Shown: positions 36,793 through 48,588, numbered from the stretch's first letter. The stretch is DNA of 64,000 bases from Neobacillus sp. PS2-9 (GCF_030915525.1 NZ_CP133269.1:1699001-1763000), one strand, 5' to 3'. The notes: generated by a model not told the origin, from the letters alone. Numbers and translations are program-made.

Positions 36793-37896
36793 GTGCTAGA
36801 TAAAGAATATCGAATTCTCATCATCAACCCAGGCTCAACATCCACTAAGATCGGAGTCTTCGATAACGAAGTTTCAATTTTTGAAAAAACCATTCGTCAT
36901 GATGCAGAAGAAATTATTTCCTATACTAATATTATTGATCAATATGAATTTAGAAAAAATACGATTTTGGAAACACTGGATAAAGAAGGAATAAATATCT
37001 CTAAATTATCCGCCGTTTGCGGTCGTGGTGGATTGCTTCGCCCTATTGAAGGGGGCACCTATGCTGTTAATGATCGAATGCTTGAAGACCTGCGGGCTGG
37101 TTTTTCAGGTCAGCATGCATCAAACTTGGGTGGAATTATTGCCTATGAAATTGCATCAGGATTAAATATTCCATCCTTTATTGTAGATCCTGTCGTTGTA
37201 GATGAACTCGATCAGATTGCTAGAATTTCCGGCTTCTCATTGATTGAAAGAAAGAGTATTTTTCATGCGTTAAATCAAAAAGCAGTCGCTCGAAGAGTAG
37301 CAAAGGATCTTGGGAAAAAGTACACAGATTTGAACTTAATAGTTACCCATATGGGAGGCGGTATCACCGTTGGTATACATAAACAGGGGAGAGTAGTTGA
37401 TGTGAACAACGGTCTACACGGGGATGGGCCATTTAGTCCTGAACGTGCCGGAACAGTGCCTGCAGGTGATTTAGTTGCCCTTTGTTTCTCAGGAGAACAT
37501 TATCGTGAAGAGATAATGAAAAAACTTGTTGGGCAGGGTGGCTTAGTAGGTTACCTTGGAACAAACGATGCCATAAAAGTAGAACAGCGAATTGAAGCTG
37601 GAGACCAAGAGGCGAAGCTGGTTTATGATGCTATGGCCTATCAAGTGGCAAAAGAGATTGGTGCCGCAAGTGCAGTACTATCAGGAAAAGTAGATGCAAT
37701 TATTTTAACGGGCGGTCTTGCATATGGAAAAGGCTTTGTGAAATCTATCACCGATCGGATTAATTGGATTGCGGACGTCATTGTCCAACCAGGTGAGAAT
37801 GAACTCCAAGCGCTTGCAGAAGGAGCCCTTCGAGTCCTTCGCGGAGAAGAAGAAGTGAAAACGTACCCAGAAAATTTTTCAACAGCAAAAATCTAG
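36793..37896 (+). CDS. buk: Butyrate (branched-chain fatty acid) kinase
   Basis: Makes ATP from acyl-phosphates produced by Ptb. The 367 residues belong to the acetokinase fold: [16 protein letters not shown] at the start, [37 protein letters not shown] and [15 protein letters not shown] start behind ATGGAGG. Confidence 0.96.
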   Translation: MLDKEYRILIINPGSTSTKIGVFDNEVSIFEKTIRHDAEEIISYTNIIDQYEFRKNTILETLDKEGINISKLSAVCGRGGLLRPIEGGTYAVNDRMLEDLRAGFSGQHASNLGGIIAYEIASGLNIPSFIVDPVVVDELDQIARISGFSLIERKSIFHALNQKAVARRVAKDLGKKYTDLNLIVTHMGGGITVGIHKQGRVVDVNNGLHGDGPFSPERAGTVPAGDLVALCFSGEHYREEIMKKLVGQGGLVGYLGTNDAIKVEQRIEAGDQEAKLVYDAMAYQVAKEIGAASAVLSGKVDAIILTGGLAYGKGFVKSITDRINWIADVIVQPGENELQALAEGALRVLRGEEEVKTYPENFSTAKI

Positions 37897-37918
37897 GGAA
37901 AATGGGGAGGAAATACAA

Positions 37919-39340
37919 TTGGCACAAGAATACGATTTAGTCATTCTTGGCGGGGGAACTGGCGGTTATGTTGCTGCCATTCGCGCCTCACAGCTCGGAC
38001 TAAAAACAGCTATAGTAGAAAAAGGAAAGCTTGGTGGGACTTGTCTGCATCAAGGGTGTATCCCAAGTAAGGCACTACTTCGTAGCGCAGAAGTCTTTGC
38101 TACAGCCAAACATAGCGAAAACTTTGGAGTAGTTACTGGCGATGTGTCTGTTGATTTTGGAAGAGTACAGGAAAGAAAAAATAAAATTATTGACCAGCTT
38201 CATAAAGGTGTTCAACATCTTATGAAACAAGGCAAGGTTGATGTTTTTCATGGAATAGGCCGCATCTTAGGTCCATCTATTTTTTCACCAATGCCTGGAA
38301 CGATTTCGGTTGAGATGAACAATGGTGACGACAATGAAATGTTACTTCCTAAAAACGTGATTGTAGCAACTGGTTCAAGACCTAGAACACTTCCAGGACT
38401 TGAAATTGATGGAGAATATGTAATGTCTTCAGATGAAGCGCTACAGCTTGAAGCACTTCCAAGTTCAATTGTTATTGTCGGCGGTGGTGTCATCGGAATT
38501 GAATGGGCATCTATGCTTTCTGATTTCGGAGTAGAAGTGACGGTTATTGAGTATGCTGATCGAATTATTCCGACTGAAGATAAAGAAATCTCCAAAGAGA
38601 TGCAACGTTTAATGAAGAAAAAAGGAGTTAAACTGGTAACTAGTGCGAAAGTACTTCCAGAAACACTCGTAAAGGATAATGGTGTGCGCATAAGCGCTGA
38701 AGTGAAAGGTGAACAGAAGGAATTTAAGGCTGAAAAACTTCTTGTATCTGTGGGACGTCAAGCGAATACGGAAGGAATCGGACTTGAGAATACCGAAATT
38801 CAAGTTGAAAAAGGCTTTGTTGTTACAAATGAATTTTTCCAAACGAAGGAATCACATATTTATGCCATTGGTGATGTAATTGGTGGTTTACAGTTAGCAC
38901 ACGTTGCTTCTCACGAGGGTATAGTTGCTGTTGAGCATATCGCTGGCAAGGATCCGTCACCATTTGACTATAATCTAGTTTCAAAATGTATTTACAGTAA
39001 TCCAGAAGTTTCTAGTGTAGGAATAACAGAGGAACAAGCAAAGGAAAATGGGCATAAAGTGAAAATTGGAAAGTTTTCCTTTAAGGCGATTGGGAAGGCC
39101 CTTGTTTTTGGAGAATCAGATGGATTTGTAAAAATTGTTGCTGATGAAGAGACCAATGATATTCTAGGGGTGCATATGATTGGTCCACATGTGACAGATA
39201 TGATTTCGGAGGCAGGACTCGCTATGGTATTAGATGCGACACCGTGGGAAATTGCTCATACCATTCATCCACATCCAAGTCTTTCAGAGGCAATTGGTGA
39301 AGCCGCACTAGCGGTTGACGGGAAGGCAATACATTCATAA
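37919..39340 (+). CDS. lpdV: Dihydrolipoyl dehydrogenase of the branched-chain 2-oxo acid complex
   Basis: E3 component, reoxidises dihydrolipoamide with FAD and NAD. The 473 residues show the FAD site GGGTGGYVAAIRA, the redox disulfide GGTCLHQGCIPSK, an NAD-binding GGGVIGIEWAS and the C-terminal HxxxxE motif region (HTIHPHPSLSEAIGE). TTG start behind GGGGAGG. Confidence 0.96.
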   Translation: MAQEYDLVILGGGTGGYVAAIRASQLGLKTAIVEKGKLGGTCLHQGCIPSKALLRSAEVFATAKHSENFGVVTGDVSVDFGRVQERKNKIIDQLHKGVQHLMKQGKVDVFHGIGRILGPSIFSPMPGTISVEMNNGDDNEMLLPKNVIVATGSRPRTLPGLEIDGEYVMSSDEALQLEALPSSIVIVGGGVIGIEWASMLSDFGVEVTVIEYADRIIPTEDKEISKEMQRLMKKKGVKLVTSAKVLPETLVKDNGVRISAEVKGEQKEFKAEKLLVSVGRQANTEGIGLENTEIQVEKGFVVTNEFFQTKESHIYAIGDVIGGLQLAHVASHEGIVAVEHIAGKDPSPFDYNLVSKCIYSNPEVSSVGITEEQAKENGHKVKIGKFSFKAIGKALVFGESDGFVKIVADEETNDILGVHMIGPHVTDMISEAGLAMVLDATPWEIAHTIHPHPSLSEAIGEAALAVDGKAIHS

Positions 39341-39384
39341 GTAAGTTAAGGTTATTTAGCGAACAAATGGGAGGTAAGAAATAA

Positions 39385-40380
39385 ATGACTGAAAATCGTC
39401 ATGAAGCTTTAGGATTAAGCGATGGAAAAGTTTTAGAAATGTATGAAACAATGCTTCTAGCCCGTCGTATTGATGAACGGATGTGGTTATTGAATCGTGC
39501 TGGTAAAATACCATTTGTCATCTCATGTCAAGGACAGGAAGCAGCACAAGTAGGAGCTGCATTTGCACTCGATCGAGAAAAGGATTATGTTCTTCCGTAT
39601 TATCGTGATATGGGTGTAGTGTTAACGTTTGGTATGACACCAAGAGAACTAATGCTTTCAGGATTTGCGAAAGCGGAAGATCCAAATTCAGGCGGACGAC
39701 AAATGCCAGGTCACTTTGGGCAAAAGAAGAACCGAATTGTAACAGGATCTTCTCCAGTTACTACTCAGGTTCCACATGCAGTAGGAATTGCACTTGCAGG
39801 GAAAATGGAAAGAAAAGATCTTGTTACGTTTGTAACATTTGGTGAAGGATCATCCAACCAAGGTGACTTCCATGAAGGGGCTAACTTTGCGGGCGTGCAT
39901 AAACTTCCAGTCATTTTCATGTGTGAAAATAATAAATATGCCATTTCTGTGCCAATTGAGAAACAATTAGCATGTGAAAAGGTATCTGACCGTGCAATCG
40001 GCTATGGTATGCCAGGAATCACTGTTGACGGAAATGATCCATTAGAAGTTTATAAAGCAGTGAAAGAGGCTGCCGATCGTGGCCGTCGTGGAGAAGGGCC
40101 AACGCTTGTTGAAACAGTTTCTTACCGTCTTACTCCACACTCATCTGATGATGATGACCGTTCTTACCGGGCACCTGATGAAGTAGCAAAAGCAAAAACG
40201 CAAGATCCGATTATTACATTTGGTGCGTATTTAAAGGAAACAGGTATCTTGAATGATGAGTTGGAAAAAGAAATAAACGACCGCGTGATGAAGCTGGTGA
40301 ATGAAGCTACAGATTATGCTGAAAATGCGCCTTATGCTGCACCAGAAGAAGCGTTGAAGTATGTTTATGCACAGGAGTAA
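39385..40380 (+). CDS. bkdAA: Branched-chain 2-oxo acid dehydrogenase E1 alpha
   Basis: Thiamine-diphosphate-binding alpha subunit of the decarboxylase. The 331 residues contain QGQEAAQVGAAFALDREKDYVLPYYRD and the TPP motif region FGEGSSNQGDFHEGANFAGV followed by ENNKYAIS. ATG behind GGGAGGT. Confidence 0.96.
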   Translation: MTENRHEALGLSDGKVLEMYETMLLARRIDERMWLLNRAGKIPFVISCQGQEAAQVGAAFALDREKDYVLPYYRDMGVVLTFGMTPRELMLSGFAKAEDPNSGGRQMPGHFGQKKNRIVTGSSPVTTQVPHAVGIALAGKMERKDLVTFVTFGEGSSNQGDFHEGANFAGVHKLPVIFMCENNKYAISVPIEKQLACEKVSDRAIGYGMPGITVDGNDPLEVYKAVKEAADRGRRGEGPTLVETVSYRLTPHSSDDDDRSYRAPDEVAKAKTQDPIITFGAYLKETGILNDELEKEINDRVMKLVNEATDYAENAPYAAPEEALKYVYAQE

Positions 40381-40392
40381 GGGGGATATAAC

Positions 40393-41376
40393 ATGGCGAT
40401 TATTTCATATATTGATTCAATAACTATGGCCATTCGGGAAGAAATGGAACGGGATCCTAAGGTTTTTGTATTAGGCGAAGATGTAGGGGTAAAAGGCGGC
40501 GTGTTTAAAGCTACACAAGGCCTGTATGAACAATTTGGCGAGGAACGCGTCATCGATGCACCTCTTGCTGAATCTGCCATTGCAGGGGTTGGAATTGGTG
40601 CAGCAATGTACGGAATGCGCCCAATTGCCGAAATGCAATTTGCTGATTTCATCATGCCTGCTGTCAATCAAATTATTTCAGAAGCAGCGAAAGTCCGTTA
40701 TCGTTCGAATAATGATTGGAGCTGTCCAATTGTTATACGTGCTCCTTATGGCGGCGGCGTTCACGGTGCGTTGTACCATTCTCAATCAGTTGAGGCTGTA
40801 TTTGCTAATCAACCGGGATTGAAAATTGTAATGCCGTCTACACCATATGATGCGAAAGGCTTGTTAAAGGCAGCCATTCGTGATAATGACCCGGTTTTAT
40901 TTTTCGAGCACAAAAGGGCTTATCGTTTAATTAAGGGAGAGGTCCCTACAAATGATTACACATTGCCAATCGGAAAAGCTGATGTGAAGCGTGACGGAGA
41001 TGACATTACCGTTATTACCTACGGTCTATGTGTACATTTTGCCCTCCAAGCGGCTGAAAAATTAGCGAAGGATGGAATCTCTGCACATATTCTTGATTTG
41101 AGAACAGTATACCCTCTTGATAAAGAAGCTATTATTGAAGCAGCTTCAAAAACAGGTAAAGTCTTGCTTGTTACCGAGGATACAAAAGAAGGCAGTATTA
41201 TGAGTGAAGTATCAGCTATTATTGCCGAAAATTGCTTGTTTGAATTAGATGCTCCAATAATGCGTCTAGCTGGACCTGAGGTACCAGCCATGCCATATGC
41301 TCCAACAATGGAAAAATTCTTTATGGTAAACCCTGATAAAGTCGAAAAAGCAATGAGAGAACTAGCCGAGTATTAA
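40393..41376 (+). CDS. bkdAB: Branched-chain 2-oxo acid dehydrogenase E1 beta
   Basis: The 327-residue transketolase-like beta subunit, with VFVLGEDVGVKGGVFKAT at the start, a central IRAPYGGGVHGALYHSQS and the C-terminal GKVLLVTEDTKEGSIMSEV domain. Follows bkdAA by 12 bases behind AAGGGGG. Confidence 0.96.
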   Translation: MAIISYIDSITMAIREEMERDPKVFVLGEDVGVKGGVFKATQGLYEQFGEERVIDAPLAESAIAGVGIGAAMYGMRPIAEMQFADFIMPAVNQIISEAAKVRYRSNNDWSCPIVIRAPYGGGVHGALYHSQSVEAVFANQPGLKIVMPSTPYDAKGLLKAAIRDNDPVLFFEHKRAYRLIKGEVPTNDYTLPIGKADVKRDGDDITVITYGLCVHFALQAAEKLAKDGISAHILDLRTVYPLDKEAIIEAASKTGKVLLVTEDTKEGSIMSEVSAIIAENCLFELDAPIMRLAGPEVPAMPYAPTMEKFFMVNPDKVEKAMRELAEY

Positions 41377-41390
41377 GGAGGTACGGAATA

Positions 41391-42701
41391 GTGGTAATTG
41401 AACAAATTAAAATGCCTCAGCTAGGGGAGAGTGTAACCGAGGGTACGATCAGTAAGTGGTTAGTATCTGTTGGTGATAAAGTAAATAAATACGATCCCCT
41501 TGCAGAGGTTATGACAGATAAAGTAAATGCAGAAGTCCCATCCTCCTTTACAGGTGTGATTAAAGAACTAATTGCTAACGAAGAAGATACCCTAGCGGTT
41601 GGAGAAATCATTTGTACAATTGAAGTTGAGGGTGGCGAAAGTCCTCAGGCTAAAACAGAAGCCGTAGCTCCAGCATCATCCGGCAGTGCGGAAACTACAG
41701 CTCCAGATGACCAAGGAAACAAAGCGCGTTATTCTCCAGCAGTTTTAAAAATATCTCAAGAACATGGAATTGACCTAACGCAAGTGTCAGGCACCGGTGC
41801 AGGTGGAAGAATCACAAGAAAAGATTTACTGAAATTGATTGAATCTGGAAATATCCCTGTTGCTGGCCAAAGGATGGAAGCTGTAAAAGTAGAAGCAGTT
41901 GTTCAGCCTGAACCTCAAAAGCAAGAGGTTTCACAACCTGTATCTACATCCACACCAAAGACACCATCTGCACAACCGGTTCATATTCCAGTGGAAGCTG
42001 GTGACATAGAAATCCCGGTTACTGGCATTCGAAAAGCAATTGCTGCCAATATGCTTCGCAGCAAGCATGAAGCGCCACATGCTTGGACTATGATGGAAGT
42101 GGATGCAACCAATTTGGTTGACTATCGTAATTCTCTTAAAGATGAGTTTAAGAAAAAAGAAGGCTTTAATCTAACATTCTTTGCTTTCTTTGTAAAAGCT
42201 GTAGCCCAAGCATTAAAAGAGTTCCCACAAATAAATTCTATGTGGGCGGGAGAAAAAATCATTCAGAAGAAAGACATTAATATTTCGATTGCCGTTGCAA
42301 CAGATGATGCCTTATTCGTACCTGTCATTAAAAATGCAGATGAAAAAACGATTAAAGGAATTGCCCGTGAAATTTCGGAGCTTGCAGTTAAGGTAAGAAC
42401 CGGAAAATTACGATCTGAAGATATGCAGGGTGGAACATTCACAGTGAATAACACAGGATCATTTGGATCTGTTCAATCCATGGGAATTATCAATTATCCG
42501 CAAGCTGCCATTCTTCAAGTGGAATCCATTGTTAAGCGACCTGTAGTGATGAATAATGGAATGATTGCTGTGCGTGACATGGTTAATCTATGTATGTCTC
42601 TTGACCACAGAGTACTTGACGGCCTTGTTTGCGGACGTTTCTTACAACGTGTGAAGGAAATTCTTGAAAATACATCAAAATCTACAACTTCCATTTATTA
42701 A
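41391..42701 (+). CDS. bkdB: Branched-chain 2-oxo acid dehydrogenase E2 (lipoamide acyltransferase)
   Basis: The 436-residue core of the complex: N-terminal lipoyl domain with K44 in VMTDKVNAEV, a Pro/Ala linker, an E3/E1-binding domain (RYSPAVLKISQEHGIDLTQVSGTGAGGRITRKDL) and a catalytic domain ending with the active-site SLDHRVLDG. GTG start behind AAGGAGG. Last gene of the bkd operon. Confidence 0.96.
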   Translation: MVIEQIKMPQLGESVTEGTISKWLVSVGDKVNKYDPLAEVMTDKVNAEVPSSFTGVIKELIANEEDTLAVGEIICTIEVEGGESPQAKTEAVAPASSGSAETTAPDDQGNKARYSPAVLKISQEHGIDLTQVSGTGAGGRITRKDLLKLIESGNIPVAGQRMEAVKVEAVVQPEPQKQEVSQPVSTSTPKTPSAQPVHIPVEAGDIEIPVTGIRKAIAANMLRSKHEAPHAWTMMEVDATNLVDYRNSLKDEFKKKEGFNLTFFAFFVKAVAQALKEFPQINSMWAGEKIIQKKDINISIAVATDDALFVPVIKNADEKTIKGIAREISELAVKVRTGKLRSEDMQGGTFTVNNTGSFGSVQSMGIINYPQAAILQVESIVKRPVVMNNGMIAVRDMVNLCMSLDHRVLDGLVCGRFLQRVKEILENTSKSTTSIY

Positions 42702-42705
42702 TAAC

Positions 42706-42745
42706 AATAACCGTTGCCAAATTGATGGCGACGGTTATTTGTTTA
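42706..42745 (+). terminator. Terminator of the bkd operon
   Basis: Fourteen-base arms AATAACCGTTGCCA (42706-42719) and TGGCGACGGTTATT (42726-42739) with a T-rich tail. Confidence 0.85.
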
Positions 42746-42746
42746 G

Positions 42747-42775
42747 TTGCCTGAATTCTGTTTGTACCATAAAAT
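42747..42775 (+). promoter_or_regulatory. Candidate sigma-A promoter of mutA-mutB-meaB
   Basis: TTGCCT (42747-42752), 17-bp spacer, TAAAAT (42770-42775), beginning right after the bkd terminator and ending about 60 bases before mutA. Confidence 0.5.
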
Positions 42776-42837
42776 AGTATTTAGTAGAATTAATTGAATT
42801 TTATTTCAATTATGTTTATGGAAGGGGGATGAGGAGT

Positions 42838-44730
42838 TTGGAAAAAATAAAGAATCAGTCTTTTCCATTTATGTCGAAAGATGAATGGAAAGAAAAAGCA
42901 GAAAAATCGTTAAAAGGAAGAACCGTTGAGTCCTTACAAACGGCTACATATGAAGGAATTATTTTGAAACCGCTTTATTCTCAGGAAGATGAACAGGCAG
43001 TTCCAGATTATCCAGGTGGCACAGATTATAGAAGAGGGATTCATCCACTCGGATATTTGACTAATGAATGGAGAGTAGCACAGCGTTTAACCTATCAAAC
43101 ATTGGATGAATTGAAAGAAAAGCTCAAGCAAAACTTTGATAAAGGGCAAACTGCCATTTCTTTTGAAGTATCAAAGTCTTTATTTGAAGAGAATGAAACG
43201 CTTGAAACTATTCTTGGAGAATACAGTCATCAACACCCCTTCTCCATTAACGCCAAGGGTCTCCACCCTAAATTACTTGCATCTCTAGAAACAATTGGAG
43301 AGAAAAAAGGAACCAGCGACACGATTTGTGGTTATATTGGTTCTGATCCAGTTGCTCTTTTTGCTGAAGAAGGCAGTATTTCAGAAGAGTTTTTCAATGA
43401 ATGGATGGCGACCATTGTCCAATCAAGTGTGAAATTACCTAATCTTAGAACCATATTAATTAATACATCGCCATATCATAATGGTGGAGCAAATGCTGTT
43501 CAAGAGCTTGGTATTGCATTGGCTGAAGGAATCTATTATCTTGAAAAGCTTCAGGAAGCTGGAATGGAACTGGAAGATATTTTTTCCAAAATGATTTTTC
43601 AATTCTCTATTGGCGGCCACTTTTTTATGGAAATGGCCAAACTCCGGGCAGCAAGAATTCTATGGAATCGTGTGGCTGAAGTTTATGGAACTAAAGTGAA
43701 TAATCAAGGGATGCATATCTCTGCGGAAACTTCTAGATTCACAAAAACTATACAGGACCCCCATGTCAACCTCCTACGGGCAGGTAATGAGGCTTTTGCA
43801 GCAGTTATTGGGGGCGTACAATATTTACATGTGGATCCTTTCAATAATCTTTCGGGTTCCACTTCCGCTTCGGAAAGAATGGCAAGGAACACACAACTCC
43901 TACTTAAAGAAGAAGCTCAGTTAAAACAAGTGATTGATCCTGCTGGTGGTTCTTGGTATGTCGAACACTTAACCAATGAACTTGCCGAGAAATCTTGGGA
44001 ATTCTTTCAACAAATTGAAGCCCATGACGGCATCATTGAGGGATTAAAATCAAACTGGCTGCAGAAAGAAATAGCGACAGTGTATGATAAAAGAAATAAG
44101 GATTGTCAGACAAGGAAGCAAAGTATGATTGGCACGAATGTTTATGCCAATCTTGATGAAAACGTTCCTAATCTTAAATCTCAAAATAAAGAATCATATG
44201 TATTAAAAAAGGGAAATTCATTAATAAATATTACTGCTATTCCTCAACGAAGACTGTCAGAGTCATTTGAAGAATTGCGAAATAAGGCAAGGAGTTATGA
44301 AGAAACAGCAGGCTATAAGCCATCTGTAGGCATGATTTGTCTTGGCGAGTTAAAAGAGCATAAGGCAAGGCTGGATTTTATGAAAGGTTTTCTAGCTGCG
44401 GGTGGGGTGAAAGCAGTTGAAAGTGATTCTATTGTTTCTTTTGAGAATGCTAGATCATTTGTTTCTACTCTTCCTGTTACGAAATGTTTTTGCATCTGTG
44501 GTACAAATGAACAGTATGAAAGGGGCGGGCATGAGATTTTAACTAGCCTAAGAACGGAATTCCCCGATCGAGTATTTTACCTTGCTGGGCTCCCTGAAAA
44601 AGACAAGCAGTCCAAGTGGACGGCTGAAGGAATTAAGCAGTTTATTCATATGAAAAGCAATTGTTATGAAACTCTCGATGCCATTTTTAACGAGTTGGAG
44701 GTGAGCACGGTTGAAGAAACAAAAGCCTGA
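42838..44730 (+). CDS. mutA: Methylmalonyl-CoA mutase small subunit
   Basis: Partner subunit of the B12-dependent mutase that converts methylmalonyl-CoA to succinyl-CoA. About 630 residues, with [58 protein letters not shown] and a C-terminal cobalamin-domain-like fold lacking the DxHxxG ligand motif, as usual for MutA. TTG 42838 has AAGGGGG at good spacing; ATG 42829 lies directly against it and is the alternative. Its end overlaps mutB by 20 bases. Confidence 0.93.
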   Translation: MEKIKNQSFPFMSKDEWKEKAEKSLKGRTVESLQTATYEGIILKPLYSQEDEQAVPDYPGGTDYRRGIHPLGYLTNEWRVAQRLTYQTLDELKEKLKQNFDKGQTAISFEVSKSLFEENETLETILGEYSHQHPFSINAKGLHPKLLASLETIGEKKGTSDTICGYIGSDPVALFAEEGSISEEFFNEWMATIVQSSVKLPNLRTILINTSPYHNGGANAVQELGIALAEGIYYLEKLQEAGMELEDIFSKMIFQFSIGGHFFMEMAKLRAARILWNRVAEVYGTKVNNQGMHISAETSRFTKTIQDPHVNLLRAGNEAFAAVIGGVQYLHVDPFNNLSGSTSASERMARNTQLLLKEEAQLKQVIDPAGGSWYVEHLTNELAEKSWEFFQQIEAHDGIIEGLKSNWLQKEIATVYDKRNKDCQTRKQSMIGTNVYANLDENVPNLKSQNKESYVLKKGNSLINITAIPQRRLSESFEELRNKARSYEETAGYKPSVGMICLGELKEHKARLDFMKGFLAAGGVKAVESDSIVSFENARSFVSTLPVTKCFCICGTNEQYERGGHEILTSLRTEFPDRVFYLAGLPEKDKQSKWTAEGIKQFIHMKSNCYETLDAIFNELEVSTVEETKA

Positions 44731-46909
44731 TTTTCAAAACATTTCTTTATTTAGCAATCAAACATTCATGACCAAGGAAGAATGGCAGGAGAGCGCACAG
44801 ACAGAAATGGATGTTTCCATTGATGATTTACTTTTTGAAACAAATGAACAAATTAGTTTAAAGCCTCTTTATACAAAAGAAGATCGTAAAGATCTTGAAC
44901 AAATTGGCCACCTGCCTGGGCTCCCCCCTTACACAAGGGGTCCCTATCCAACGATGTATGTCAATCGACCATGGACAGTCAGACAGTATGCAGGATTTTC
45001 AACCGCCGAGGAAAGTAATGCTTTTTACCGCCGTAACTTAGCAATGGGTCAAAAGGGACTTTCGGTTGCATTTGATTTAGCCACCCACCGTGGCTACGAT
45101 TCTGACCATCCACGTGTGGTCGGTGATGTGGGAAAAGCAGGGGTAGCTATTGATTCTATCCTTGATATGAAGACACTTTTTGATGGGATACCTTTAGACC
45201 AAATGTCGGTATCCATGACCATGAACGGGGCGGTCTTGCCGATTCTCGCTTTTTTTATTGTAACAGCCGAAGAACAAGGTGTAAGTCAGGAGAAGCTCGC
45301 TGGAACTATTCAAAATGACATTTTAAAAGAATATATGGTTCGAAATACATATATATATCCGCCAGAAATGTCAATGAAGATTATAGCTGATATTTTTGAA
45401 TATACATCAAAATACATGCCAAAGTTTAATAGTATCAGTATCTCAGGTTACCATATGCAAGAAGCAGGAGCGCCTGCAGATTTAGAGTTAGCTTATACAC
45501 TGGCAGATGGTTTGGAATATGTACGAACAGGCCTAAAATCAGGTATTGAAATAGATTCATTTGCTCCAAGGTTGTCCTTTTTCTGGGCCGTTGGGATGAA
45601 TTATTTCATGGAAGTGGCCAAAATGCGGGCAGCGAGATTAATTTGGGCAAAAATGATGAAATCATTCAATCCTAAAAATGAAAAATCTTTAGCATTAAGG
45701 ACACATTCGCAAACATCTGGTTGGAGCTTAACAGAGCAAGATCCGTTTAATAATGTTACTCGTACTCTAGTTGAAGCTCATGCGGCAGCAATGGGGCATA
45801 CTCAATCACTGCATACAAATGCCTTGGACGAAGCCATTGCATTACCAACGGATTTTTCTGCACGTATCGCTCGTAATACCCAATTGTTCTTACAGGAAGA
45901 AACAGGAATAACACAGGTGATCGATCCATGGGCAGGCTCCTATTATGTTGAAAAGCTTACCGATGAATTAGTTAAACGTGCTTGGACACATATTGAAGAG
46001 ATTGAACAACTTGGCGGGATGGCCAAAGCGATTGAAACGGGCTTGCCGAAAATGCGAATTGAAGAAGCGGCAGCTAGAAGACAGGCTCAAATTGATTCAG
46101 GTAAGGAAACGATTATAGGCGTCAATCGTTACCGTCTTGAAAAGGAAGAAGCAATTGATATTTTAGATATTGATAATACGGCAGTCCGCCTAAAACAAAT
46201 TGAAAAATTACAGGGATTAAAAGCAAGCCGCGATGACCATAAAGTGAAGGCAGCCCTAGATGCGTTAACAATCGCAGCGGAAACTGGTAAACAAAACCTA
46301 TTAGAGCTGGCAGTAAAAGCAGCAAGGGTAAGAGCAACCTTGGGAGAAATCTCTGATGCTATTGAAAAGGTTGCTAGCCGACATAAAGCAGTGATTCGCT
46401 CAATTAGCGGAGTGTATAGTACTGCTTTTAGCAATGAGGAAGAGATTGTAGAAGTTCAAAAAATGACAGATGAATTCCTTGAAAATGAAGGAAGACGGCC
46501 CAGAATACTCATTGCTAAAATGGGTCAGGATGGACATGATCGCGGTGCCAAGGTAATTGCGACCGCCTTCGCTGACCTTGGTTTTGATGTCGATATTAGT
46601 CCGTTATTCCAAACACCAGAAGAAACGGCAATGCAGGCAGTAGAAAACGATGTTCATGTGGTTGGAATGAGTTCACTTGCTGCAGGGCATAAAACGTTAC
46701 TTCCTCAATTAGTGGAGGAGTTAAAAAAATTAGGAAGAGAAGATATTTTGGTGGTAATTGGCGGAGTCATTCCTGCTCAGGATTACCAATTTCTATATGA
46801 TCACGGTGCTTCAGCCATTTTTGGTCCAGGAACTATTATTCCAGTGGCTGCTCAAAAGGTTATAAAGGAGATTTATGCACAACTCGGTTATGAGGAAGTG
46901 TCACAATAA
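44711..46909 (+). CDS. mutB: Methylmalonyl-CoA mutase large (catalytic) subunit
   Basis: The 732 residues include the substrate barrel ([54 protein letters not shown]) and a C-terminal B12-binding domain with the cobalt-ligand motif DGHDRG (H609) and [27 protein letters not shown] start behind GGAGGTGAG. Together with MutA it lets the cell use propionyl-CoA formed from valine and isoleucine. Confidence 0.97.
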   Translation: MKKQKPDFQNISLFSNQTFMTKEEWQESAQTEMDVSIDDLLFETNEQISLKPLYTKEDRKDLEQIGHLPGLPPYTRGPYPTMYVNRPWTVRQYAGFSTAEESNAFYRRNLAMGQKGLSVAFDLATHRGYDSDHPRVVGDVGKAGVAIDSILDMKTLFDGIPLDQMSVSMTMNGAVLPILAFFIVTAEEQGVSQEKLAGTIQNDILKEYMVRNTYIYPPEMSMKIIADIFEYTSKYMPKFNSISISGYHMQEAGAPADLELAYTLADGLEYVRTGLKSGIEIDSFAPRLSFFWAVGMNYFMEVAKMRAARLIWAKMMKSFNPKNEKSLALRTHSQTSGWSLTEQDPFNNVTRTLVEAHAAAMGHTQSLHTNALDEAIALPTDFSARIARNTQLFLQEETGITQVIDPWAGSYYVEKLTDELVKRAWTHIEEIEQLGGMAKAIETGLPKMRIEEAAARRQAQIDSGKETIIGVNRYRLEKEEAIDILDIDNTAVRLKQIEKLQGLKASRDDHKVKAALDALTIAAETGKQNLLELAVKAARVRATLGEISDAIEKVASRHKAVIRSISGVYSTAFSNEEEIVEVQKMTDEFLENEGRRPRILIAKMGQDGHDRGAKVIATAFADLGFDVDISPLFQTPEETAMQAVENDVHVVGMSSLAAGHKTLLPQLVEELKKLGREDILVVIGGVIPAQDYQFLYDHGASAIFGPGTIIPVAAQKVIKEIYAQLGYEEVSQ

Positions 46910-48036
46910 TGACTTCTGATAAAAAACCGGAATGGAGCGATCCAAACGAACCTGATAAATGCTCAAGTATTGTAAGAAAAGGTCAAGAGCAGGAAGGTCA
47001 ACCAGCATCCATTCAAAAAAATATCCGCTTTCAGAAACGCAAAATCTCAGATCTCTCAACGGATGAACTTTATGAGGGTGTAGTAAAGGGTGACAGGAGT
47101 CTATTAGCTAGAGCCATCACACTTGTTGAAAGTAATGCCGACCAGCATTTTCAAAAAGCCCAGGAGCTTCTGCAAAAACTCTTGCCCAAAAGCGGTAAGT
47201 CTATTAGGATCGGAATTACAGGTGTCCCAGGGGCAGGAAAAAGCACATTTATTGAGGCCTTCGGGATGTACCTTTGTAATTTGGGACATCGTGTTGCCGT
47301 TTTAGCCATTGATCCAAGTTCAAAGTTAAGTGGTGGAAGCATCCTTGGAGATAAGACGAGGATGGAACACCTATCCAAAAACCCGAAAGCCTTTATCCGA
47401 CCTTCACCCACAGCAGGGAAGCTAGGCGGCGTTCATCGAAAAACGAGAGAAGCCATGTTGCTGTGTGAGGCTGCCGGATTTGATGTGATCTTAATTGAAA
47501 CCGTTGGTGTGGGACAAAGTGAAGTTATCATTAGAGATATGGTAGATTTTTTTATGCTGCTCGTCCTGACAGGTGCTGGAGATGAACTTCAAGGAATGAA
47601 GAAGGGAATTATGGAGCTTGCGGATGCAGTCATTGTCCATAAAGCAGATGGAGACAATAAACGAAGAGCAGAACAGACCAAACATGAATATAACCGGATT
47701 CTGCACTTTCTTCAGCCAGCTACTAAAGGTTGGACAACAAAAGCTTATACCTGTTCATCGGTAAACGGGGAAGGCATTAATGAGATTTGGGGCCTGATTC
47801 AAAAATTCGAAGAGACTGGAAAAGGGACAGGCGTTTTTACAGAACGAAGAAAGGGACAGCAAAGAGACTGGATCTATTCATTAATTTCTGACCAGCTTCA
47901 TTACAGCTTCTTTCACCATCCAGTTGTAAAACAAAAGCTCCCACAATTAGAGAATGAAGTAATGGCTGGGACAAAGACAGCTGCTTCCGCTGTAGGAACC
48001 TTGTTTGATGTTTTTTTATCAGGAAAAGAAAAATAG
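46909..48036 (+). CDS. meaB: Methylmalonyl-CoA mutase chaperone GTPase MeaB
   Basis: G3E-type GTPase that loads and protects the mutase cofactor. The 375 residues contain Walker A GVPGAGKST (105-112), DPSSKLSGGSILGDKTRM, ETVGVGQSE and the base motif HKADGDN. The first 45 residues are polar and look like an added tail. Its ATG shares one base with the mutB stop (TAATG). Confidence 0.95.
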   Translation: MTSDKKPEWSDPNEPDKCSSIVRKGQEQEGQPASIQKNIRFQKRKISDLSTDELYEGVVKGDRSLLARAITLVESNADQHFQKAQELLQKLLPKSGKSIRIGITGVPGAGKSTFIEAFGMYLCNLGHRVAVLAIDPSSKLSGGSILGDKTRMEHLSKNPKAFIRPSPTAGKLGGVHRKTREAMLLCEAAGFDVILIETVGVGQSEVIIRDMVDFFMLLVLTGAGDELQGMKKGIMELADAVIVHKADGDNKRRAEQTKHEYNRILHFLQPATKGWTTKAYTCSSVNGEGINEIWGLIQKFEETGKGTGVFTERRKGQQRDWIYSLISDQLHYSFFHHPVVKQKLPQLENEVMAGTKTAASAVGTLFDVFLSGKEK

Positions 48037-48060
48037 CTGCTGACCTTTTGCAGCTTTTTT
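48032..48060 (+). terminator. Terminator after meaB
   Basis: AGCTGC (48035-48040) pairs with GCAGCT (48050-48055), with A and T runs outside, overlapping the stop codon. Confidence 0.75.
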
Positions 48061-48072
48061 ATTGCAGTTCGC

Positions 48073-48102
48073 TTGGAAAAAACACATTTTAACTGTTATG
48101 AT
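48073..48102 (+). promoter_or_regulatory. Candidate sigma-A promoter of brxB
   Basis: TTGGAA (48073-48078), 18-bp spacer, TATGAT (48097-48102) with an extended -10 TGT. Confidence 0.5.
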
Positions 48103-48136
48103 GTAGTTATGAACAAACAAGAAGGAGTGAATGTAA

Positions 48137-48574
48137 GTGAGTATGAATTTCAACTTTTTTATGAATGATGTTGTTAACCAGGCACGACAAGAAATTGTGT
48201 CAGCTGGATATAAGGAATTAAAATCCCCAACTGAAGTGGAAGAAGCATTTGCACAAAAGGGTACAACTTTAGTGATGATTAATTCTGTTTGTGGTTGTGC
48301 AGGTGGGGTTGCTCGTCCAGCTGCTGCACATGCCCTTCATTACGATAAACGTCCGGATCATTTAGTTACTGTGTTTGCCGGGCAAGATAAGGAAGCAACT
48401 GAGACAGCTAGAAGCTATTTCACTGGCTACCCTCCTTCCTCTCCATCTTTTGCCCTATTAAAGGATGGGGAAATTATTACAATGGTCGAGAGACACCAAA
48501 TTGAGGGCTTTGACCCTGCATCAGTCGTTGCAAAGCTTCAAAATGAATTTGAAAAGCATTGTGAAGAACTATAA
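48137..48574 (+). CDS. brxB: Bacilliredoxin BrxB (YqiW)
   Basis: Removes bacillithiol from S-bacillithiolated proteins. The 145 residues match YqiW almost throughout, with the CGC active site at C52-G-C54 in [10 protein letters not shown] and the [15 protein letters not shown] segment. GTG start behind AAGGAG; ATG 48143 is possible. Confidence 0.96.
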   Translation: MSMNFNFFMNDVVNQARQEIVSAGYKELKSPTEVEEAFAQKGTTLVMINSVCGCAGGVARPAAAHALHYDKRPDHLVTVFAGQDKEATETARSYFTGYPPSSPSFALLKDGEIITMVERHQIEGFDPASVVAKLQNEFEKHCEEL

Positions 48575-48588
48575 AGTATACATTCGTT